A stretch of DNA of 64,000 nt from Piper betle (lineage: Eukaryota; Streptophyta; Magnoliopsida; Piperales; Piperaceae), in contig JAURVB010003256.1 in NCBI GenBank assembly GCA_033002965.1, forward strand, positions 62,001-126,000. Direction: 5' to 3'. The position numbers and the translations under genes were made by a program. Positions 27,210 through 37,046 of the stretch are shown one piece after another (within the stretch, counting starts at the first letter, position 1; the number at the start of each line of letters is the position of its first letter). The notes beneath the pieces were generated by a model that ran no database searches, had not been told where the DNA came from, and saw nothing but the letters and a program-made list of their open reading frames with translations.

Positions 27210-27938
27210 ATTGGCTACCCTGGGGGTGACCGCAGGAACAGTTTCCTGCGGTCGCTCAAATCTGGACCGTCAGATCTAATCTGACGGTTCAGATCCATTT
27301 TTAAAAAAACCTATTTTACCCTCCCCCTCCCATTGCCCGGCGCCGCCGCCCTCGCCGCGCCACGGCCGTCGCGCCGCCACCCTTCGCCGCGCCCACGTCC
27401 ACCGCACCGCCGCCGTCGCCGCTCCGGTCGCCTCGCCCACGCCCCCGCCGTCGCCGCTCCCGTCGCCTCGCCCGCGCTCCCGTCGCCTCGCCGCCCGCGT
27501 CGCTGCCCGGGTCGCCCCCGCGCCCCTTGCGACCCCGCGGGCGGGTCGAGAGGGAGCGCGGCGGCGCCGTGGACGGGGGCGCCGTGGACGGGGCGGCGCG
27601 CCGTGGACGGGGGCGCGGCGCCGTGGACGGGGCGCGGCGAAGGGTGCTTCAATGGCGCGCGGCGGGGGCGAAGGATGTTGGGCTAGGCTACGCGGCGGGG
27701 GCGTGGGCGAGGCAACGGGAGCGACGACGGCGGCGGCGCGGTGGACGTGGGCGCGGCGAAGGGTGGCGGCGCGGCGGCCGTGGCGCGGCGAGGGCGGCGG
27801 CGCCGGGCAGTGGGAGGGGAGATGGTAAAAATTAGGTTTTTTAAAAATGGATCTGAACCGTCAGATTAGATCTGACGGTCCAGATTTGAGCGACCGCAGG
27901 AAACTGTTCCTGCGGTCACCCCCAGGGTAGCCAATCCC
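27207..27938. mobile_element. GC-rich foldback/MULE-like element forming one long hairpin
   Basis: The ends are an almost perfect inverted repeat of about 105 bp beginning GGGATTGGCTACCCTGGGGG. Complementarity continues into the GC-rich interior, giving arms of about 245 bp (27207-27452 and 27692-27938) around a loop of about 240 bp. Each arm carries two smaller dyads: GACCGCAGGAA/TTTCCTGCGGTC and ACCGTCAGAT/ATCTGACGGT. The loop has about four copies of GCCGTGGACGGGG (27567-27640). The 9 bases on each side read ATATATATA, consistent with a Mutator-type 9-bp duplication but inside an AT run. Long overlapping frames on both strands reflect GC content and symmetry, not genes. Confidence 0.82.
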
Positions 27939-28118
27939 ATATATATATTATATTTAAAATATTGACAACTTTTTTTAAAAAAATGCTAACAATTTCTATC
28001 TCAATTCCTCCCAGATTAATGAGCAAAGACTAACGTTTTTCTAGTATTGTCGTCCGTTACGACATGGGTTTAATGCCAGAGTCCGAGTGTGAAATGGTGT
28101 ATATCGTTTATAACAATT

Positions 28119-28187
28119 CCCACAGTTTGGGCCAGCTATAAAGTTCATCCATGCCACAGTTTGGGCCAGCTATAAAGTTCATCCATG
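28119..28187. repeat. 35-bp tandem duplication
   Basis: Two adjacent copies starting at 28119 and 28154 contain CCACAGTTTGGGCCAGCTAT and AAAGTTCATCCATG, identical over about 34 bases. Confidence 0.9.
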
Positions 28188-28262
28188 GATAGCTCTTGGC
28201 CCAGTATGCTTCCCCTCCAGGCCATTCTAAGATTTAAAATGACACTGTCCATTTCTGCTTCT

Positions 28263-28304
28263 CTTGTGTATATGATTTGTATGGGAACAAATCATATACA
28301 CAAG
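28263..28304. repeat. Perfect 18-bp inverted repeat with 6-base loop
   Basis: CTTGTGTATATGATTTGT (28263-28280) is followed by ATGGGA and then its exact reverse complement (28287-28304). No gene context is visible. Confidence 0.9.
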
Positions 28305-28749
28305 TAGCCCGGTCAGAACAACAAAACAAACTTACATGGTGTACATTATAGAAATAAATTAAAAAGAAAAAAAGTAACAATAAAGAGCTTGAAGTATAGG
28401 GATATTGACAAGTTAGTTGGCATATAAGATAGACCACGTCCAGAAAATAGTACTAAATGAGGATGAATAACGATATAAATCAATAATCTGATGGGCACTT
28501 TACCACCTCCTCCTCTTCCACTAATTTATGACCTATGGGTAACAGTTTTGGTTTCTCTTTGCCAAATAAAAGTTTTGATATGATAAAAAAAGATCAGGAC
28601 CACTGTTGGCCACGAGGTAAGATAGTTAACAGGATTCTATCAAAGATAAGGCACTAAATCAATGATTGTCGTTTGAAGACTAGTCAGTATGAGTTTAGCA
28701 AAAGTTTACTATCGCATGTGTCACTATCATGATTTGGACCTCTTTAGAT

Positions 28750-28895
28750 CATCTACACATGATGTATCGTATTTTCATCTTAAGACGCTAAGATTAAATC
28801 CGCACAAGTTAGATTCGAGTTAATCGACTTAACTAGGGCCCGTAATATGTCAATTTAGTCAACGAACTTGAACCAATTTGAGGTGTTACTGAATT
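28750..28895. mobile_element. Decayed end fragment of the solo-LTR family
   Basis: Sequence from GATGTATCGTATTTTCATCT through TTTGAGGTGTTACT matches, with many substitutions, the last 140 bases of the LTR at 45209-48144 (GATGGATCGTATCTTCATCT ... TTTGAGGTGTTACA). The rest of that LTR was not seen next to it, so this is an older fragment. Confidence 0.7.
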
Positions 28896-29112
28896 TTTTA
28901 GGCATCCCGATTCAAAATCGGAAGAAAGTTTAACGCTCTACTAATCTAGATCAGAGCTCCAGGCTGCAAACACAGGACTTAATAACTCACGGTTCCCATT
29001 CATGATATTGAATTTCCATACAAACATCTGAATTGTACACATCATCGATTTTATTTAGTAAATGAAATTAAGTGCAAGCTAATGATACATCGAAGGCATC
29101 CCCATATATAGC

Positions 29113-29809
29113 TAGGGTTGCTAATTGAGCGAGCCAGCTCGTGAGCATTTAGCGTTCGGCTCGGCTTGACTCGACTCGAAACTCGACATTTAAATGCTCG
29201 ACTCGAACTCGACTCGAACTCGAATCTTACGAGCCGAGCTTGAGCAAGGTCGTGTTCGACTCGACTCGACTCGGTTATAACTCGAAATCGACTCGAACTC
29301 GACTCGTAGCTCGATTCGAACTCGACTCGATAAAATAATATAATAATATAGTCTTTATATTATATTATATTATATTATATTATATTATATTATATTATAC
29401 TATATTATATTATATTATATTATATTATATTTATATATATATATATATGCAATATAATAACAAAGATGTAAGATAGTTGAGATGGTAAGTATTCACCTTG
29501 ATGACTTCAAGGTTGTGGGTTCAAACCACATTGGCCTCATTTTTTTTTTAAAGTGAAGTACTTTTGACTTTTAATCGAGTTGGTTTCGAGCTCACGAACG
29601 AGCTGGCGAACGAGCTCATAAAAATTAAACAGTTTAAGTATATTCGAGCTCGAGTCGAGCTCGAACACATAAAAGATATTCGAGTCGAACTCGAGCATGT
29701 ATGTCCAAAACTCGTTCGATCTCGAGTCGAGTTCGAACGAGTTTCGAACTATTCGAGCCGAGCTCGAACACATGTCGAGCTCGGCTCGCTCGCTCAATTA
29801 GCACCCCTA
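29113..29809. mobile_element. Non-autonomous hAT-type element (family C) with perfect 8-bp target duplication
   Basis: Inverted repeats TAGGGTTGCTAATTGAGC (left) and TAGGGGTGCTAATTGAGC (right, reverse complement). Exact duplication TATATAGC lies on both sides (29105-29112 and 29810-29817). Subterminal zones are packed with ACTCGA/TCGAGC motifs, typical of transposase-binding subterminal repeats in hAT elements. The interior holds a TATTA pentanucleotide run (about 29357-29432) and a tRNA-like segment. There is no transposase, so it depends on a source in trans. Confidence 0.9.
29474..29549 (+). repeat. tRNA-derived SINE-like fragment inside the hAT element
   Basis: An A-box-like TAGTTGAGATGG (29474-29485) and a B-box-like GGTTCAAACC (29518-29527) are spaced as in tRNA genes. 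A run of ten T (29540-29549) follows, as at a Pol III terminator. No cloverleaf with paired acceptor ends could be drawn, so it is not called a tRNA gene. Confidence 0.45.
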
Positions 29810-30225
29810 TATATAGCACAAGTATGCTTGTACATCGATTCTGAAACTAATAACCCTTTTGACAACTATGACTGTATATCAGGATAAGGATTGACGAGGT
29901 GGTGATTCCCTTCCCCCAACAAAACAAACCACTCAATGCCAAATTCTTCGTTCTTTTATAACAAATCAATCCTCGGTTATGCGTCTATATTATTACACTA
30001 AGATGATTATATAAGTATTATATCCTCGATTAAGTATAAAAGTTGGGGGGGGTGGTCTAAGGGGGAGGAGGGAGCGCGTTTTGAAGGGTGTCATCGCGGG
30101 AGAGAGAGAGGGGTTGGGGTGGGAAGAATGTTTATTATTATTTTTCTGAAAAATAACAACTTAAAGTAACGCCCGCTAAGGGCGTGACTCAAAAATTTTA
30201 AGCGCTGCTCACTGGTGCCATTTAA

Positions 30226-30633
30226 GGGTCTATTTGATGGACATGAAATTACTATGAAAATTTTAAAATAATTTATTTTATTAAAGGTAGTTATATTTAA
30301 TATATTTTTTAATAAAAATATTAACAAGTTAATTATATATATACATATAAATTAAGTAAAATTATATTAAAAAAAGGATAAATTAATCATAATTATTTTA
30401 TGTAACCTGCCAACGTGCTCTCCAAATAATAATAAAAAATTCCCATAAAAAAGTTTAAGAAAAAGGGAAAAAATTTCTCATGAGAATTTAACCATACATT
30501 GTAAAAATATTAGTTTTCAAAAATATTTTATATATATATATATATACACACACACACGCACACTAATTTTACGTAGTTGACCATTTAAAATTTTTATTAT
30601 CATTTATTTTTCTTTCATGCTAAGCAAACAGGG
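30226..30633. mobile_element. Possible AT-rich MITE
   Basis: Imperfect inverted ends GGGTCTATTTGATGGACATGAAA (left) and CCCTGTTTGCTTAGCATGAAA (right, reverse complement), with A/T-rich flanks (TAA / TAT) that could be a degraded 3-bp duplication. Similarity is only about 70%, so the call is tentative. Confidence 0.3.
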
Positions 30634-31431
30634 TATAAAATGTCTTCACTTAAGATTTTTTAATGATGCTAATAGGTTTTACTTAATATCATTTAAGTGA
30701 GCACGTTTTAAGTGAAGTATCACTTAGGAAGTATGACTAAGATAGTCTATCCCTACATGAAGCATTAGTGCCTAGCTCAGCATGCATAAGTGTTTCCATG
30801 TAAGAACATTCATGAATATGATCAATTGACTCTTCGTGCCTTGTGAGTTAAAATGTATAGATCTCTGAGAAAGCTTGTACTCGAGTTCTCGTGATTCTCT
30901 TTAATTTATGTGTTTGTTTGCTCTTCTTTGCTTTTCTCCAATTCGATGTACGCTTTTTTACCTTCGGCCAATGAATGAAAAACTCCTATTTTACATTATT
31001 AACGATGAGATTAATTATCGTTTTTCATGTGTCCCCATAAAGTAAGAGTAGCTGCGAATTGTCCTAATTTGTGATACCCTTCATACTACCTTAATATAAC
31101 ACTGGTCTTTGTCGTTGTTTAAGGTGCAGTATTTATTTTAAAGATTTTAAAATGATGAACTTAATGTAATTAGATAACCTTATTTAATTATGTTATGATC
31201 TTTTTAATATAAATTTTGTATCACCCTTATATTGAATATTTAGTAACAGATATTAAAAAATCCTGAATGCATGATTGCATGATAGATTTAGTTTTAAAAT
31301 ATAAAAGTTTATTAAATATTCTTCATTAAAGCATAGCATTAAAAGAATTTATAAGAAACAACCGATCTTCATCTATATATACCCTAATTTATCTCAAGAC
31401 ATCAACAATAATCCAAAATCTATTTCAAAAG

Positions 31432-34400
31432 ATGCCGTCGGTGCCTAGGCGACTTTATTTTCTCTTCTTTCTTCTCCTTCGACTCTATTTTGTTGGTAAT
31501 ATTATTTATTCTTTTGCATGAACATATTTTAACTTTGAGGCATGTTTTAAAGTAATATACATAATATAATGATTGGTTGTATGAATATGTACACTATCAT
31601 GAAATGATATAGTTAATAATTATTTTGGTATTTGTTTGTTGTATGAATTCCATGCAGAAAACGAAGCTGTTCCCTACGATTATTCTGCAACCATAGAGGC
31701 AAGTTTTCTTCTCAAAGTCCAATTTCATTGGAACAAAATTTTTATTTTTTATTTTTCATTTTTTTTAAAAATTTCAAAGTTAAGATTGCACTAGCCTAAT
31801 AACCTACTGGTTTCCTATACTCTTTTTTTACTCTAAGTAAAATAGATCATATTAGATACATACATATTATAACAATTAGTAATCTTTATATAATCAAATG
31901 AAGTCGATGTAGTAATTTGAATATAAGTGAGATACTTTGTTTCTCTTTACAGTGCTCATTCTTCGTAAAAACTTGCTTATAATATAAGGTCTCTATTCAA
32001 ATTTGTTGTTTGTAGTTATAATTTATTACTATATATTAAATATGAACTCTCACACCCTTCAACGATCATTTTTTGAGCCTTTTTAGCATTTATTTTGTTG
32101 GGACACAAACATGCACATTTGCAAAATCACACCTTTTAGGAACCACTTTATAGTGTCTTTTCATAACCATTTTATATTATCTTTTCGTAACCAATGTTTT
32201 ATGCCCATTTATATTATTTTTTGTTGTTAATAGTTGCAATCTTTCTAATTGATACCACTCTATAATTCTAACTTTGGTTATTTTTATGGTCATCATTTTT
32301 GACCAACAAAAACGTCTATTATTATTATTATTATCATTATATTATAAAAAAATTATAATAATATTTTCTTGAAATTTTATATAAAATTTTAAATCACAAC
32401 CTTTTGATGACTTCTTTTTGTGCGTATGTCTATTCGCTCCAATTTTTGTAGTTAACAAGGACAATCTTTTCAATGGGAAATCTACATTTGGTTATTTTAG
32501 TCGTCATCTACCAGCAGAATCATCTATTACTATCATTAAAAAAATTGAGATGTCTTTCAAAGAAATAAATAAATAAATTGAGATAATAATTTTTTGAGGT
32601 CTTACATAAAATTTACAATCACAACTAAATATCCTGTAAAATATTTAAATAATTCTAAAATATAGTCTGCACATCGTCACTACCGAGTTAATTACTAAAT
32701 GTCTTATCTAATTTATTAGCTGTAACTTTTTCAGTGCTTGGCCGAGCCTCACAAGCCACAATATGGTGGGGGAATATTGGTTAATAGTGAATTCAGCAGC
32801 AACCTAAATGGTTGGTCCAGATTTGGCTGGGCTCACATCGAACGGCGAACATCAAATGGAGGCAATGGATATGCAGTGGCTCACGGCAGGAAGAGTCCAT
32901 ACGACAGTGTCTCCCAAAAGATTTACTTGAAAAAGGATATTATTTACACCTTCTCTGGTACTAATGTGGAATATTACTTTTAATTTTCTATAAGAATATA
33001 ATTATGGGTATTAATGTTGAAGGTTGAAACTTAGAAGACGTAAAATTAAATTGTATCATCTACACGAAAAAGAAAAATGTTTAATCACAAGTTAAGTTGG
33101 TATGTTATGGAGCCATAAGCAGGTGTACAATAACTTGTAAATTTTAATTGTGTACCAGCTTGGGTACAAATAAGCGAAGGGAGCGCCCCTGTTAGAGCTG
33201 TTTTCAGAACTGGCAATGGCACTTACATCCACACAGCAATCACTGTTGCTAAGTCAGGCTGCTGGTCCATGATGAAGGGTGGTCTTTCTCCTCAAGTCTC
33301 CGGCCTCGCAACTCTGTACTTTGAGGTACTTTGGATTATACCACCTATTTCCACCCTTTGGTGCTTTCCAATGTTCTTTTGCATTGTTTTACTTAAAAAA
33401 GTTGTTGCCTCATTTCATGTAGAGCAAGAACACAGCCACAGAGATATGGGTTGACAATGTTTCCCTCCAACCATTCACCCAACGAGAATGGAGATCTCAC
33501 CAAGTCGAAAGCACCATAAGGGTAGTTATTATAATAATTTTAGACAAGCATGAACTCCATCCAAATAAATTAAGAGCTAAACGATGATGATTTATGTCAT
33601 CATCACCATCATCCTCTTCTCCAACTTGCACTGCTTCCACATCATCGACATTTTATCATTTCTTACAGCCAATTAAATGAATGATGTGTTGCAGACTAGG
33701 AGAAGAAGAGTGAGAATCCAAGCAAGAGATGCCCATGGCAGGATGCTGCCCAATGCAACCTTCTCTATCAAGCTGACAAAGCCAAGCTTCCCATTTGGAT
33801 GCGCAATCAACAAGAACATCCTTGACAATCCAGCCTACCAGAACTGGTTTCTGCCCAGATTCTCTGTTACCACCTTTGAGGATGAGATGAAATGGTACAG
33901 CACTGAGGCAGTCCAAGGCACAGAAGACTACTCCGTGCCAGACTCCATGATGGCCTTTGCCAAGAAGAATGGAATCTCTGTGAGAGGCCACAATGTGCTG
34001 TGGGATGACCCCAGATTTCAACCTGCTTGGGCTACATCTCTCTCCCCTCCACAGCTAAGTGAAGCTGCAACCAAGAGGGTGAATTCAATCATGTCCAGGT
34101 ACAAAGGGCAGGTCATTGGATGGGATGTGGTGAATGAAAACCTTCACTTCAACTTCTTGGAAGGGAAGCTCGGACCAGATGCATCAAAGACCTTCTACCG
34201 GCAGGCTCACCAGATTGATCCCGGGACTACTATGTTTTTGAACGAGTACAACACAATTGAGGAAAGCAGTGATCACCAGTCCTCTCCTGCCAACTACGTT
34301 GGAAAATTAAACCAGGTGAAGGACTCTGGCCCAACAGGTATAGGACTCGAGGGACACTTCTCAACTCTTAACCTTGCTTACATGAGGAGTGCCATTGACA

Positions 34401-35108
34401 CACTGGGTGCAACTGGGGCGCCTGTTTGGATTACAGAAGTGGATGTAGCAAGTGGCCCAAACCAGGTATTTTCCGACGCTGCTGTCTTTTTCTTCTAACG
34501 CTTATACACAAACAAAGTTTTGCATCGAGTAGAATTTTTCCGATGCTTCATACTGTTATCATTGTCAAGATGACGCGAAGCCAACCTTAGAATAGGTATG
34601 TAGAGGTAGAATTTTTCAAGTTCAACGCAAAACCATCTCCATTTTTCCACAAATTTGCTCGGTTTTCTACTAGTTAGTGCAACAAGCCATCAAGAGTAGG
34701 ATTGCTAGTTTTTGTTTTCTGATCAAATGTTTCCGGGGTGTTTATCAGGCACAGTTATTGGAGCAAATTCTTACTGAAGCTCACGCTCATCCCTCAGTGA
34801 AAGGGATTGTTGTTTGGGCAGCATGGAAGCCAAGTGGTTGTTACAAGATGTGCTTGACAGACAACAATTTCAAGAATCTTGCCACCGGCGGTGTTGTGGA
34901 CAAGATAATCCAAGCTTGGGGAGGCAGCAAAGTGGTTGAAGGAGTTACAGATGACAGAGGAGTTTATGAAGTAGAACTGGCTCATGGAGATTACGAAATA
35001 ACAGTTACAACTTCCCTGACAAAATCTCCGCTCATTCACAGATTGAGTGTAGATGAAGCAACTTCAAACGAAGAGAATCTGTCTCTCAACGCAGAGTTTC
35101 AAGTTTGA
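31432..35108 (+). CDS. CBM22-GH10 endo-1,4-beta-xylanase, seven exons, one GC-AG intron
   Basis: Exons 31432-31495, 31658-31698, 32735-32957, 33159-33325, 33423-33521, 33695-34465 and 34749-35108 total 1,725 nt (574 aa) with no frame break. The N-terminus is a signal peptide (MPSVPRRLYFLFFLLLRLYF). One CBM22-like carbohydrate-binding module follows (ILVNSEFSSNLNGWSRFG to the STIR region, exons 3-5). The GH10 barrel comprises exons 6-7 with both catalytic glutamates: acid/base in WDVVNENLHF and nucleophile in WITEVDV. FPFGCAINKNIL, VRGHNVLWDDP and MFLNEYNTIE also match plant GH10 enzymes. It should cut the beta-1,4-xylan backbone in the wall. Intron 2 (31699-32734) has a GC donor in the usual GC-intron context (GAG|GCAAGT) and a normal TTTTTCAG acceptor; the encoded join YDYSATIE-CLAEPHKPQY is exactly that of the family. 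Confidence 0.93.
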
Positions 35109-35655
35109 GAAATTTCTTTTTACTTCTGAGAAAGTTTCAGAAGCAACAAAACCTTGAGAAACATATTACTAAAGTAATAACATCGTAACTATTTTTTTTA
35201 CAAGAATGACATCATAACTTTTAAAGGAATTATTTAATGACCTCACTGTGTCCCCTTTTCGATCCCATATTGATTTGAGTTTTAAACTCATTACAAGATA
35301 TCACCTCACGGAACCTCACGGAACTCTCCCCTGCTAACTGCTAACCATAAAAATTGATTCCTCATGATTCTACTTTTCTATTTTGGTTTGTCAATTATAA
35401 AGAAAAGAAAATATCAAGCCCTTCTATTCGTGACATACTGATTATTTTTTATGCTGGACTGCCTAATACGAGATCCAAAATTCAGATACGATTTTTTTAA
35501 AAAAAACATTCAAATACAATTTTGGAATAAATATTTTTTAACGGAGTAGGGAAATGACTTAAACAGTAAGGTTTAAATCACAACTGCATAATATTGATCA
35601 CAAATTAAAATCACCAGTGTATCAACTGCAGAAACTGCACTTTAAGGTGAAAACA

Positions 35656-37046
35656 TCACTTCTTTCTTCTTCCTCCCTTCCCTGTTTTTGATGAAGTAGT
35701 TGAAGTAGAAGCTGTAGAAGAATCCTGTTTTTTCCCCCTACTCTGAAGCTTTGGGACCAGCTCTGCTACCTTAATCATCAACTGTTTTCCTAGAATATAA
35801 AAGCCCACATCAATCAATTAAGTCAAATATCAACTCCAGAGTAAAAGAATGTTAGAAGGATTAGTCTTTGCAATTGACAACAAGGTGATGACAATTTCAA
35901 GATTGTCTGCCTTAGGTCCTTTTAATCAGGCGGACCATTTATACTTTGTTAAGCCAAATGCCAGGTCCTCATCCAAAAGGCAAAAAATCGTTAAACCATA
36001 CCCACCACTACCTACAAGTCATTACGGCAACAAATTGCAGATCTTGACCTAACCATATCTCAAGTAATTATTCTAGAAGATTGAGCGAAAATATAATATT
36101 GTGCCCCTTATTTCAGGTATTTGAGGCTTTCACATATTTGACATTGATCATATGGGATTAACATATATGCAAATAAGGAAGCAAGGGGGAAAAAAAATCA
36201 CAGATCACACTCACTAGTAGGGTCAATAATTTCCTCCCCGCTCTAGTTTTTATTTTTTTCATTTTGGGAACCCTTCCTGGTCTAGTTATGATTTTGTCTC
36301 TTATATTGCCAATATGATCAGGACAGCTAAATTTTCTTCCAGTAGGACTAGTAAAACGAATGCAATAAACAGTCCATAAAATTCAAGTAGTCATTAATGA
36401 GCAGTAAATATACAACAGCTGAAACAAATTCCTGAAATAGACTTGATAATAAAGAAAATAAAAACGTTACTGGAAGTAATGGCGGTATTGCAATAAGCTC
36501 CATTGTCTTTCTTGAGTTGAACCCTTACTCTTCCCCGTTGCATGAAGTCCCGCGGATAGGCTTTATCGATCTGTCCAAGTAAAATATTAATGAAAACCAC
36601 TATTATCCGAGAAAAAAGTATTAGTCAAGCCATCTACAATCTGTATCTTGAGTGAAAATCTGCTGGAAGGCCTTATAGCAAATAAGGCCATAAGGCCCGA
36701 TCAAGTTCAAGCAAGGCATCTACCCATTAAACACCATAGGTGCATAGGTCGGCAGATTCCAAGTGGACTCAATGCGCATAATTTTGAATCCGCTACCAAC
36801 CAAATTAGCCGTAATAGCACATGTGGTAAGAACATATCATCCAACTTGAGGAGGGGTATGGTGGAGAACCTCGATAACGTTAGGAAGCTGGAGGAAGCTG
36901 CAGCACCGGCCAATCTCATCACAAGTGGGATCTTCACAAGCTGCAGCAGTGGCAATTCTTCGTCCTTGGGCAACCGTCTTCTTCGAATTCATGTAAACCG
37001 GGTACAATACAGCCCATTTCTTCACATCAACTTGATCGCCCTCCAT
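35656..37046 (-). CDS. SRP19: Signal recognition particle 19 kDa subunit
   Basis: Three exons (36870-37046, 36471-36570, 35656-35789) encode 136 aa without frame error. Features of SRP19: KKWAVLYPVYMNSKKTVAQG, RRIA, the IDKAYPRDF segment starting exon 2, RGRVRVQLKKDNG, AITSRKQLMIKVAELVP and a basic GKGGRKK tail. SRP19 binds the SRP RNA and helps SRP54 load, for targeting of secretory proteins to the ER. The start at MEGDQVDVKKW matches plant orthologues in length; an out-of-frame ATG lies 13 bases upstream. The gene has no visible functional link to its neighbours. Confidence 0.94.

Noticed and set aside
27311..27835. Three overlapping GC-rich open frames of 102-117 aa on both strands
   Set aside because: They lie in the palindromic GC-rich element; composition and symmetry explain them and the translations are Arg/Ala/Pro-rich without any domain.
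29474..29549. Calling a functional tRNA
   Set aside because: A- and B-box-like motifs are present but no acceptor stem or proper anticodon arm can be formed.
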